A stretch of DNA of 64,000 bases from Nipponacmea schrenckii (Eukaryota > Mollusca > Gastropoda > Lottiidae), in contig JAUJPP010000012.1 of assembly GCA_030562195.1 (NCBI GenBank), positions 2,170,001-2,234,000 on the forward strand, written 5' to 3'. Shown here piece by piece: positions 13,166 through 24,757 of this stretch (position 1 is its first letter; every line of letters starts with the position of its first letter). The position numbers and the translations under genes are program-made. The notes under the pieces are model-generated. The model worked only from the letters and a program-made list of their open reading frames with translations, had not been told where the DNA came from and ran no database searches.

Positions 13166-16100
13166 TTATTTAGCAGTGAAACCGCCATCAATTAATAAAG
13201 AGGTACCCGTTATATTATCAGCTGCCGATGAACAAAGATATATTACCATTTCAGCTATCTGCAACATGAATATAACATTTTTGATTAAACCTATCTACTA
13301 ACTACACATACTATATGATTTGTTACCATCTGATCAAAGGGTAAATACAGCCATTCACTCAGAAACTAATGTAGTTTACTGTGGGACTCGATGGTGAAAA
13401 GTGTTCTCATAAGATCAACCATTCTTAGATACAAACTTGCCTCACCTGATCAATTGTAATTAGTCTTTGAGTTGGATGCTGGGTATTAACAAATTCTGCC
13501 TGAAAAGTATTGAATAGAATAAACAAAGAGCAAAACAGGACAGAAAGCTTAATTCGTGAAGGAAAGTGAGATTCGCCTACACGTATTTTAAACAGAGAGC
13601 TACTACTATTTGAGATTTTCTGGTGTTTTGTGTCTTATCTACTTTTCAATTCAAGTAAAAGGTCTGATATTTGAATATTAGATACATTGCCACACAGATT
13701 CATTAAACTAAACTCATCATACTGATCATAGCGAAAATGTACATCAATTTTTAGTCCATTCAAGCTGTGCCAAATTTCATTTCAATCTATCATCAATATC
13801 ACGCTATTCATATACAGCCTCAAATCAGATTATAATTACCTTCGCGTCTTTAAAGGACAACTGCCTTTCTGCAGCGTATTCCTCAATTCTGGCCAATCCC
13901 ACTAAACGAATTCAAACAATTAAAAATCATTACTGATACTTGAGACACGATAAGTTGTTTGATGCAGAAATATAGAGCAAATTAAAGTCGAGTGAATGTG
14001 ATGCGTTATCTCCGCTTTCTAAGAATCTCCATGTTTATTCTTGAGATTATTTGCATGCATTAGTGATTGTTTTTATACGCCCACATTATAATGTGGTCGT
14101 ATATTGTCGTCACCCCTGTCCGTCCGTCCGTCGGTCCGTCCGTCCGACCACAATTGCTTGTGAATGCAATAGAGGCTACAGTTTTTGTCGGATTTGAATG
14201 AAACTTGCCGTGATCATTTATATTGATGAGATCTCGGACAAGTTCGAAATTGGCAAATTTCGATGAACGGTTTTTGAGTTATTGCACTTGACTTAGTAAA
14301 AACGCGTCAAAGTTGGCTTGTGAACGCGATAGAGACTACAGTTTTCATCGGATTTAAATGAAACTTTCTGTGTGCATTAATATTGATGAGATCTTGGACA
14401 AGTTCGAAATTGGCGATTTTTCGATGAATGGTTTTTGAGTTATTGCACTCGACTTAGCCAAAACGCGTCAAAATTGACTAGTGAATGCGATAGACACTAC
14501 AGTTTTCATCAGATTTAAATGAAACTTGCTGTGATCTTTCATATTGATGAGATCTTGGACAAGTTCGAAATTGGTGATTTTTCGATGAATGGTTTTTGAG
14601 TTATTGCACTTGACTTAGTCAAAACGCCTCAAAATGGCTTGTGAACGCGATAGAGATCACAATTTCCGTTTGATTGGAATGAAATTTGGTGTTATCATTT
14701 ATATTGATGAAATCTTGGACAAGTTTGATTGTGACGATTTTTGGGTGAACGTTTTTTGAGTTATTGGCCTTGACTAAGTCAAATTGCGTCGAAATAGACT
14801 TGTGAACACGATAGAGACAACCGTTTTCATCTGATTGGAATGAAATTTGGTGTGATCATTGAATTTGATGTCATCTTGGTCAAGTTCGAAATTGACATTT
14901 TGATATACTGTTTTTGAGTTATTGCACTTGGCTTAGTCAAAATGCAGCTTGTGATTGCGATAGACAATACAGTTTTCATCTGATTTTAATGAAATTTGGT
15001 GTGAACATTTATATTGACGAGAACTTGAATTAGACCTAAACAATCTTAGAGTTTTCGCCTGTGTTTAAACAGAAAATATATTTTAAAGTGGGCGTATCTT
15101 GCTAGGCAACCACTTGTTAACAGTTATCGACAAATTTCGGATAAGAAATATAAGGAGATATCCGAATTGCTGACCAAGAAGTTGTTTGGTTCAGACAGCC
15201 AATAAAATCAAGTCAACCAAACATAATAGAGCTTAGCTACGTTTTGAGCATTCAAAATAACAGAACGACAAAATCAAGTGCTCCCAGAAATGATAACTCA
15301 TTGAAACCATTAATGTTTTTCAGAATCTGTCATTGCGAATACTCTCCTTCCTGTACGATGTCTAAAACGAAATGATTTTTGCAAACCTTAGGACAATGAC
15401 AACAAGCCAACTTCATGTAGTTATTACTTACTTGGTGCGTCAACAAATCCTGGACATATACAGTTACATGTTATACAATATGGAGCTGCTTCTAATGCTA
15501 CCCCCTGAAATAAAAAACCTATAATGTCAAAATCAAATAATCAAAAATCAACTCAATAATTGCTACAACCAATGGATTACCGTGCGATAAACTAGTGTCA
15601 TTTATTGGAGATCTCATTCATGGAATTAATGTAAACCAATTATGTAATCCCATACAATCTTTTTTCATGGGATTCGTGATAAATTTAAGATATACCTTAC
15701 TAAAACCAATAATACCCGATTTTACAGCTGAATATGGGGCTTTTCCTGCTGAACTAACGTGACCCATCTGTGATGATAAACTGATAATACGACCCCATTC
15801 TGTAAATCAAATGGTTAAATATAATGTCAGAAGATAGAATATGAGTAGTCATATATTTCACTCTCAAACTTTTTTTTACAAGAGAATGTTAAGCAACTTA
15901 GAATCAATATCATTTGGTGCTGGTGCTGCTGTTAACAGTTTTATTTGTAGCAATAATCTCAACGTGGGAGATCTTCTGAATATAAATTGGACTTATTAAA
16001 AATCTGAATGAAATGGTAGATTTATGGTATATGTAAACTAGTCTTACTTTTCTCTTTCATTTTGGGTATGAAATGTTTGGTGAGTAGGAAGGGGGCTGTT

Positions 16101-17448
16101 AGAGATATAGCTATCATATTGTTCCATACTGAGGTAGGATATTCATCTACATTACATACCTTCTGAATACCTAAAGTTAAACAGATAGAAGTTACCAATT
16201 TTATCGATCTAATTAAAAAATGACTATCTCGTTTATGTTTTTCTGATATAATTCGTCTCCATTGTAGTTTAAAAGGTTTTCCACCACTGTCATTCTGACA
16301 GCGCTACGAGCTATTTATATAAACTAACCATGCGCTACCTCACAATTCGTCATTGTTATTAAGATACAGTTTCTACATAACATGATACATTTTCATTAGT
16401 ATAAAACTATAAATTACTTGCTTATTCTAAACTTAACAAAGCGCTTATACCTGTCAATTAGATATGTTTTGTAGTAATCGTATAGAATATTTTTGTCGAC
16501 TAATTGCTCCTAGTAAGTAGGATCGCTTAATTTGAACACCTAAAATTCAATAATGAAAAGTCCTTTCAGATTTATAGTTGTCCTGATGAATATTGTGTAT
16601 TCAAAACACGTGCCGTGATGAAAAGTGCAAAATCGATGACTGTTTACAAAGACCTGATGAAATGAAAAGACTTGAGGGTACGACTTCCTTAATACATAGA
16701 AACTGGGACTTATACTTTATCTAGAAATTTAAAGACAAGTAGATCATCTAGAAGATGTTTTATAATCTCGACGACATAGGCACGAACCTGCATTGTTGAT
16801 TAAAATATCTATACCATCAGGAAATCGTTTTAAAACAGTCTCACAAAATTTCAGAGTCGAATCTTCCTTTATTAAATCTCCTTCTATAAACTCGAACCTG
16901 CCTTTAGGGTATTGTCTAAAAATGAATAATCATACTTCTTTTTTTTTTTAGTTATAAAACACAAAAACAAACTATTTCAAGTCAATACAGAGCTGAACAA
17001 TGGTCTCACAATAATTGTATCGAGAAAATCTGATATGTTCATGTAACATATCTTTCTAAGTGTTGGTACAAACAAAATTAGGGTGACATGGAAAACATTC
17101 AAAATGTGACACATGTAATTCTTCTTTCTTATATATAGGTCACATAAAATACATGTAATTATAAAATAAAGCCATTACATTATGTTCTATACCCAGTAAC
17201 CGGTAGCAATTATATTTAATTGAGGAAAGTAATATGAAAAACATTTCCAGTAGTTTGTGGAATCTCTCCATTCAATTAAAACATACTTACTCTGCAAAAT
17301 CTTTCAAAATATCGTGGATCAAATCAGGTTCACCTAAACCAGTTATTACAACCGAACATCCTATAGCTGCTAAATGATGTGCTATTCCCAAACCAATTCC
17401 GGTAGTAGATCCAGTAACTACAGCAAGTCTCCCAGTTAAATCAACCAT
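13166..17448 (-). CDS. D-3-hydroxybutyrate dehydrogenase-like SDR, copy A, complete
   Basis: Classical short-chain dehydrogenase expected to interconvert 3-hydroxybutyrate and acetoacetate with NAD. Coding exons in transcript order: 17291-17448, 16788-16915, 16048-16170, 15696-15799, 15432-15504, 13840-13901, 13446-13499, 13166-13258. They total 795 nt, 264 aa, all in phase. Cofactor motif TGSTTGIG is at residues 12-19, NNAG at 93-96, and the catalytic residues are Ser146, Tyr159 and Lys163 (YSAVK). The C-terminal half (VALEAAPYCITCNCICPGFV, then LCSSAADNITG and IDGGFTAK) resembles the bacterial-type cytosolic enzyme rather than the mitochondrial BDH1 type. No targeting peptide is seen. A pearl/HINE-like element sits in the intron between the fifth and sixth coding exons. 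Confidence 0.92.
14074..15117 (+). mobile_element. Complete pearl/HINE-like element (non-autonomous rolling-circle type)
   Basis: The exact ends are known because copy B of the duplication has the empty site (gtttttaacag at 22111-22121). Structure: head TATACGCCCACATTATAATG that can fold on itself, then ATTGTCGTCACCC, a GTCC-type microsatellite (14118-14150), then about five ~160-bp core repeats (the phrase tttttgagttattg recurs near 14271, 14432, 14592, 14753, 14911). Next comes a subterminal GTGGGCGTAT complementary to the head, and the terminal TTGCTAGGCAACCACTTGT. The insertion lies between two Ts with no target duplication, as known for Helentron-derived HINE/pearl elements. Confidence 0.78.
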
Positions 17449-19345
17449 TGTTCTACTGCGATCCTACCAGCCTGGGTAAGAATAGATCAGTATGATTAAC
17501 ACACTATACAACCTAGATATCGGCCTTTCACAAATAATAATTCTGATATAACATTAACACAAGCATCTTTGAATGGATGACTAAAGATTTAATGATTGAA
17601 ATAACCGTATCCTGCGACAAAATGTTGACAAAGGGGACTCTTGACATATGTCTTAAAAATGAAATTTGTTTTAGTCGACATAGAAAATTAGGTGAGCAGA
17701 AAACACAACGACTTATCAATTGTAACAATATGAAAGACCTATAGTTGTATTATCTTAGTACAAAGGTTAATAGTAATGCACTCAAATGTTAATTCGTGAT
17801 GTCGAATTTCTTATATTGTGAAATCAATCTGTGTAGTATACAGGTCTAGATTTCTTGTCATGTGTGGTAATTTGAAATCAACCAAGAATGAGAATGAAGG
17901 TTTCAACTGAAGGTCTACATTTTGACTGGACAGATCAATAAGACATCAACCCACTACCAATTGCATTTTTAAGGTGCAATAGAAAAAAGTTTATGTTTTC
18001 AAGATAAATAAAGTTATAATACCTCTTAAGGTGCGAAAAGATTGAAATTTGTAAGATTTCCAAAATGAGTCTTTGTTCATCAAAGGACTTAACAAGTATC
18101 AAAACAATATGACAGAATCTCTCTATATCTAATAAATCCATTAAAATAAATAATAATCCATTAAACCAAGTAATTTGGAAACACGTTCAGCAGCATTTTT
18201 CAATTGTTACTTAGGTTAATTGATATATCGTCTTATATAGTAATTTAGTACTGTCACCTGTAAGTCTAGTAAAATGAATATTTTTACTCCTATTGACCAA
18301 GTTTGAAACTTCAAGTTATATGTCCATTCTAAGAATAATTTTAGCAGGATAGGGTAGCTACAGGACTGCGCAAAGGAATTTGGTGATAGTAACACGCAGC
18401 AAAAGGCTTCGTGACCGCGTATTTTATGCATATATAACAAGCAAAATTCCTGCAAGCAAGACATATCTACCTGCAGAGAAATAAAAGAAAACTGTTGTCT
18501 TACCTGGTGGTGATATTTTACTGAATGGTATGTGTGTACCTATAGAGAGACGCTGTATGACATGTACTGTTTAGATAATAATGTATTATTATATACCTTA
18601 CAAGAAATGCACCGTTATCTTCACTGTTATGTAAACCTACATAATAACCTATCTTTGTCTATATTTAACCGTGATTGTCCTTAATGTAATATTGCTCTTT
18701 GCATTCATATTCAAGAGATAAGCATAAGCATAACATGGTAAGCTGAGACAGGATTTGCTAACTCTATCGACAACTGCTTTCTTCACACCGTAAGCTATCT
18801 AAGTTTGTATCAGAAGAAGAAACAACTATATTTTATAACTTAGGTTCACAAGCCCTCTGTGACAAGGATCCTTTCTAACAGCTGGTCCTTGTCCAAACCT
18901 CTTGACATTGATCTTTCCCGGATTATCTGAACCCATTCACAGGTAAGTGGAGTGAAGTGAAGATGACTTATTCAAGGTCATTGTACTTTCACACGCCGGT
19001 CGAGATCAGAACTCACGTCCGACATTTTCAACGTATTGCAGCAAATGATGTCGTGACGTAAAGAACCAATGTTCCAACTGCTATGCTATAGAACCCCACA
19101 GAGGTAAGCTGAAATACATGATGACATTGCTGTTGCATATATCCCTGGCCTACAAGATCTAATTGACCAGTGTCAAGTTTACAGCAGTAAATGAAGATTC
19201 TCATTCTCAGCAGCAAAAAGCGTGGTTCTTTTTTGTCCCAAAAAAACGTTCCAGTGGCACAGTCAAGAATGTTCCACTGTTTGACACTGTTTTACCCGTA
19301 CACGAAACGGTTAAGCATGATGGCATTTTACTCAACTCATCCTTT
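17449..19345. other. Intergenic: upstream of dehydrogenase copy A, no gene seen
   Basis: Collinear with 24758-26333 in unit B except for about 17735-17790 and 17958-18303, which are A-specific. It contains a SINE-like segment (18985-19100). No conserved exon was found on either strand; short open frames here are not shared between the two units. Confidence 0.6.
18985..19100 (-). mobile_element. tRNA-like SINE head (unit A)
   Basis: Read on the minus strand it has TATAGCATAGCAGTTGGAAC (A-box-like) and, about 60 bases on, GAGTTCTGATCTCGACC (B-box-like). The same segment lies in unit B at 25958-26078 with B-copy changes, so it predates the duplication. Confidence 0.45.
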
Positions 19346-19353
19346 GATTCATC

Positions 19354-19512
19354 CACAGGAGGCAGTGGATGAGCTGTCAGTGAGGTATTTTACCGTTTGA
19401 TCACTCTGCCTGTACCATTATAATATTTAAAAAGTCTATTTATATATTATAGTAGTACAGGCCTAGTGATCAAACGGTAGAATACCAAACTGACAGCTCA
19501 TCCACTCCCTGC
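19354..19512. mobile_element. Palindromic MITE with 8-bp target duplication GATTCATC
   Basis: A 159-bp element with ~70-bp inverted arms (GTGGATGAGCTGTCAGT on the left, its complement on the right; both continue to TTTGATCACT). GATTCATC is repeated at 19346-19353 and 19513-19520. Unit B has a single GATTCATC at the equivalent place (about 26327-26334), so the empty site is preserved. Confidence 0.9.
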
Positions 19513-20121
19513 GATTCATCAGAAAGAACTGCATCCTCCTGAAGATCTCTCAGATCTTTAAAGGCGTGTCTTTATTTCTGATGTTTTTAAGCTACTCACC
19601 AAGTACAACCTCCTGCATTGTGCAAATACTTTCCATATCAACCATCATCCACTCTTATGTCAATGAGTAAGCATACACTGATTGCCCAAATGAATCTTTA
19701 ACATTTTATAGTATCCGTCAGGGACCAAAACGAATAAATAAACGTGTTCTATCTTATGATGACGCAATGGTATGATAATGCTCCGGTCCCGTTTAAATAA
19801 ATAAAGATTTTTAATTTTGAATATCAGATTCCTTTTTATTGGGATTCTGACTTGATTGACTTAATATGTATTGGGTCTCAATGCAACTGAACACAATAAG
19901 AGAAGTCTTTCTATGTATCCTTGGTTTGCAAACACAAATATCAACGGAAACACAAAAAAATTTAACATGAATAATATTGTCCATAATTATATATTTTAAA
20001 ATTTTAAAACAATATATCCTGATATACATGTATGATATGATATACAAATGCGAATCTATAGCGACTGACACAGTCTGGAAGACACTGTTTAATAAACCCG
20101 CTCTCAGAAACGCTCTAAGAT

Positions 20122-23100
20122 TTATTTAGCAGTGAAACCGCCATCAATTAATAAAGAGGTACCCGTTATATTATCAGCTGCCGATGAACAAAGATATATT
20201 ACCATTTCAGCTATCTGCAACATGAATATAACATTTTTGATTAAACCTATCTACTAACTACACATACTATATGGTTTGTTACCATCTGATCGCAGGGTAA
20301 ACTAGAACTGCGTTGCAGTACTGAAGGGTTCCTCTTAAAGGTTTTATTTAAAAAGTTAACATATGTCTAAATGTTAACAAAATCAAGTGATATTAGAACT
20401 CTTTAACAATTCATGTGTTGCCATTCAAATTAAGTTCAACTGGCCTCACTTCCAGAAATATTGCGTGACAGTGTTCCACTCAAGTTTCGTAAAGATCGCA
20501 CCGGTAGATTTTGAGAATTTCAAGGTCATCTGATATAACCCCAACAGCAATAGTAAATCTTATAACGTTACTCAACTTTAAACTCAATTTTCTCAAAAAC
20601 GAAAAAAAATTTCAAAATTCCCTTCGAGCAAAAGTTAGTAAAATAAATGTATTATTTAATACAATAATGCTTTTTTGGTTTTGAATTTAATCCAAAGACT
20701 AGTAGCAATTTAAGTATCAAAAAATTGTAAAAAATGATGTTTTTCTTACTTTCGGGTCACTTCCGGTCAACATATGGCAAGAAATTTGGTACCAATAGAT
20801 AGGTATTTAAATTTGGCATCTATTGACACCACTTTTATACAAATTGAATGATATTTGTCAAAGTTATGACCAGTTATGCAATTATGCAATTATCTATTAG
20901 GGGAGATAACTTATCACAATTATGTTTGTATGAGTATGTATAAGAAGTCAATATACATCTGCAAACGTTGTTTAAGAAAAAAATGTTGAGAATGTAAAAA
21001 ATTGAAATTTTGAAAATATGCAAATTCAAAAAATGACATTGAAAAATTGCATAAAAGTGAAAAGTCAAAGAAGCTTATTTTTGCGTTAACATTGCCCAGT
21101 GTATAATCTGAAATCATTTTTCAAATCCATTGATTAGTTGCTGAGAAAAAACGACATTTGTAAAAATGGAAACGCATTCAAAATCGCATACTTCGCGCAT
21201 GCGCAGAAGTCTGGAATTACATTTATTTGTAACTTTATTATAAGTTGTAACAACATTATCAGGAAATATGAAAGTTTCGTAAAGATCGCACCGGTAGATT
21301 TTGAGAATTTCAAATGTGTAAAAAAAAAAAAAAAAATAATAATAATAATAATCTTTACAGAAATAATAGTGTTCCTCGCGAAACGCTGCGCTGCGAGGAA
21401 CCCTAATAAAGCCATTCACTCAGAAACTAATGTAGTTTACTGTGGGACTCGATGGTGAAAAGTGTTCTCATAAGATCAACCATTCTTAGATACAAACTTG
21501 CCTCACCTGATCAATTGTAATAAGTCTTTGAGTTGGATGCTGGGTATTAACAAATTCTGCCTGAAAAAGTATTGAATAGAATAAACAAAGAGCAAAACAG
21601 GACGGAAAGCTTAATTCGTTTAGGAAAGTAAGATTCGCCTACACGTATTTTAAACAGAGAGCTACTACAATTTGAGATTTTCTGGTGTTTTGTGTGTTAT
21701 CTACTTTTCAATTCAAGTAAGAGGTATGATATTTGAATATTAGATACATTGCCACACAGATTCATTAAACTAAACTAATCATACTGATCATTTTAGTCCA
21801 TTCAAGCTGTGCCAAATTTCATTTCAATCTATCATCAATATCACGCTATTCATATACAGCCTCAAATCAGATTATAATTACCTTGGCGTCTTTAAAGGAC
21901 AACTTCCTTTCTGCAGCGAATTCCTCAATTCTGGCCAATCCCACTAAACGAATTCAAACAATTAAAAATCATTACTGATACTTGAGACACGATAAGTTGT
22001 TAGATGCAGAAATATAGAGCAAATTAAAGGCGAGTGAATGTGATGCGTTATCTCCGCTTTCTAAGAATCACCATGTTTATTGTTGAGACTATTTGCATGC
22101 ATTAGTGATTGTTTTTAACAGTTATCGACAAATTTCGGATAAGAAATATAAGGAGATATCCGAATTGCTGACCAAGAAGTTGTTTGGTTCAGACAGCCAA
22201 TAAAATCAAGTCAACCAAACATAATATAGCTTAGCTACGTTTTGAGCATTCAAAATAAGAGAACGACAAAATCACGTGCTCCCAGAAAAGCAACTTTGGT
22301 GAATTGATAACAATTGTACTATCTCAAAAGATTTACCTATGGCAGCATCTTATAAAATCAATAAGATGTCAAAATAATATTTGCCCTGTGAATAAATAGT
22401 CACAGGAACAAAACTGAGTTGTCCGTTTCTTGTTCAAGAGGTGTGATTTTAAAAGAACATCTGACCATCTTCAAAGTGTCATTTCAAATCGAAATTGTAA
22501 GGTAAAAGCGGGTCTCCCACTCCCTCTCTGAATCACTACCAGGAATCAACTGTTTGAGAAACTTTATCAATGATAACTCATTGAAACCATTAATGTTTTT
22601 CAGATTCTTTCATTGCGAATACTCTCCTTCCTGTACGATATCTAAAACGAAATGATTTTTGCAAACCTTAGGACAATGACAACAAGCCAACTTCATGTAG
22701 TTATTACTTACTTGGTGCGTCAACAAATCCTGGACATATACAGTTACATGTTATACAATATGGAGCTGCTTCTAATGCTACCCCCTGAAATAAAAAACCT
22801 ATAATGTCAAAATCAAAAAAATATAAAGCTCAATAAATAATTGGTACAACCAATGGATTACCGTGTGATAAAATAGTGTCATTTGTTGGAGATCTCATTC
22901 ATGGAATTAATATAAACCGTGGATTTGTAGACTAAACCAATATCTAATATGTAATCCCATAAAATCTTTTTTCGTGGGATTCGTGATAAATTTAAGATAT
23001 ACCTTACTAAAACCAATAATACCCGATTTTACAGCTGAATATGGGGCTTTTCCTGCTGAACTGACGTGACCCATCCCTGATGATAAACTGATAATACGAC

Positions 23101-24757
23101 CCCATTCTGTAAATCAAATGGTTAAATATAATGTCAGAAGAGAAAATAGTCATATATTTCATTCTCAAACTTTTTTTTACAAGAGAATGTTAAGCAACTT
23201 AGAATCAATATCATTTCGTGCTGGTGCTGCTGTTAACAGTTTTATTTGTAGCAATAATCTCAACGTGGGAGATCTTCTGAATATAAATTAGACTAAAAAA
23301 AGCTGAATGAAATGGTTGATTTATGGTACCGGGTATATGTAAACTAATCTTACTTTTCTCTTTCATTTTTGGTATGAAATGTTTGGTGAGTAGGAAGGGG
23401 GCTGTTAGAGATATAGCTATCATATTGTTCCATACTGAGGTAGGATATTCATCTACATTACATACCTTCTGAATACCTAAAGTTAAACATATAGAAGTTA
23501 CCAATTTTATCGATCTAATTAAAAAATGACTATCTCGTTTATGTTTTTCTGATATAATTCGTCTCCATTTTAGTTTAAAAGGTTTTCCAACACTGTCATT
23601 CTGACAGCGCTACGAGCTATTTATATAAACTAACCATGCGCTACCTCACAATTCGTCATTGTTATTAAGATACAGTTTCTACATAACATGATACATTTTC
23701 ATTAGTATAAAACTATAAGCTTATTCTAAACTTGACAAAGCGCTTATACTTGTCAATTAGATATATTATGTTTTGAAGTAATCGTATAGAATATTTTTGT
23801 CGACTAATTGCTCCTAGTAAGTAGGATCGCTTAATTTGAACACCTAAAATTCAATAATAAAAAGTTCTCTCAGATTTATAGTTATCCTGAATATTGTGTA
23901 TTCAAAACACGTGCCGTGATTAAAAGTGCAAAATCGATGACTGTTTACGACCTGATGAAATGAAAAGACTTGAGGGTACGACTTCCTTAATACATAGAAA
24001 CTGGGACCTATACTTTATCTAGAAATTTAAAGACAAGTAGATCATCTAGAAGATGTTTTATAATCTCTACGACATAGGCACGAACCTGCATTGTTGATTA
24101 AAATATCTATACCATCAGGAAATCGTTTTAAAACAGTCTCACAAAATTTCAGAGTCGAATCTTCCTTTATTAAATCTCCTTCTATAAACTCGAACCTGCC
24201 TTTAGGGTATTGTCTAAAAATGAATAATCATACATCTTTTTTTTTTTAGTTATAAAACACAAAAACAAACTATTTCAAGTCAATACAGAGCTGAACAATG
24301 GTCTCACAATAATTGTATCGAGAAAATCTGATATGTTCATGTAACATATCGTTCTAAGTGTTGGTACAAACAAAATTAGGGTGACATGGAAAACATTCAA
24401 AATGTGACACATGTAATTCTTCTTTCTTATATGTAGGTCACATAAAATACACTGTACATGTAATTATAAAATAAAGCCATTACATTATGTTCTATACTCA
24501 GTAACCGGTAGCAATTATATTTAATTGTGTAAAGTAATATGAAAAAAATTTCCAGCAGTTTGTGGAATCTCAATTAATCTTCAATTAAAACATACTTACT
24601 CTGCAAAATCTTTCAAAATATCGTGGATCAAATCAGGTTCACCTAAACCAGTTATAACAACCGAACATCCTATAGCTGCTAAATGATGTGCTATTCCCAA
24701 ACCAATTCCGGTAGTAGATCCAGTAACTACAGCAAGTCTCCCAGTTAAATCAACCAT
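20122..24757 (-). CDS. D-3-hydroxybutyrate dehydrogenase-like SDR, copy B, complete
   Basis: Tandem paralogue of the gene at 13166-17448, with identical exon structure: 24600-24757, 24086-24213, 23354-23476, 23003-23106, 22712-22784, 21882-21943, 21507-21560, 20122-20214 (795 nt, 264 aa). The frame is intact and all splice sites are kept. Only three residues differ from copy A: Gln147Gly directly after catalytic Ser146, Tyr204Phe and Gln209Lys. The few remaining exon differences are synonymous. Exons are far less diverged than introns and flanks, suggesting the protein is still under purifying selection or that exons were homogenised. Catalytic Ser146, Tyr159 and Lys163 and the cofactor glycines are unchanged. 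A Helitron-like insertion lies in its last intron. Confidence 0.92.
20302..21406 (+). mobile_element. Helitron-like non-autonomous element in last intron of copy B
   Basis: Present in B, absent from A, whose empty site reads gggtaaa|tacagcc. The insertion falls precisely between A and T with no target duplication. The 3' end has a 9-bp perfect stem (GTTCCTCGC 21371-21379 with GCGAGGAAC 21393-21401), then CCTAA, so the element ends in CTAA as Helitrons end in CTRR. The 5' end begins CTAGAACTGCG instead of the usual TC. A 42-bp perfect direct repeat (aagtttcgtaaagatcgcac..., 20482-20523 and 21272-21313) lies inside. No ORF of note. Confidence 0.7.

Larger units (their letters stand above)
12757..19740. 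repeat. Tandem segmental duplication, unit A
   Basis: Starts at ...cttatgatgacgcaatggtatgataatgctcc and is collinear with unit B beginning at 19741. It carries hydroxybutyrate dehydrogenase copy A and its flanks. Unit-A-specific insertions relative to B: 14074-15117 (pearl/HINE-like), about 17958-18303 (unclassified, ~345 bp), 19354-19512 (MITE). Unit B lacks a ~30-bp stretch present at about 12855-12884. Confidence 0.88.

Noticed and set aside
12906..13173. Overlapping 69-85-codon frames, repeated at 19811-20071
   Set aside because: They fall in the 3' flank of the dehydrogenase genes, are AT-rich and differ between the two copies by frame-breaking changes; they overlap the true last exon on the other strand.
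14076..15119. Cut-and-paste (TA-duplicating) reading of the intronic insertion
   Set aside because: The flanks also fit a TA duplication, but the GTCC run, subterminal inverted words, 160-bp cores and T-run target fit HINE/pearl structure better. Kept as the refuting alternative.
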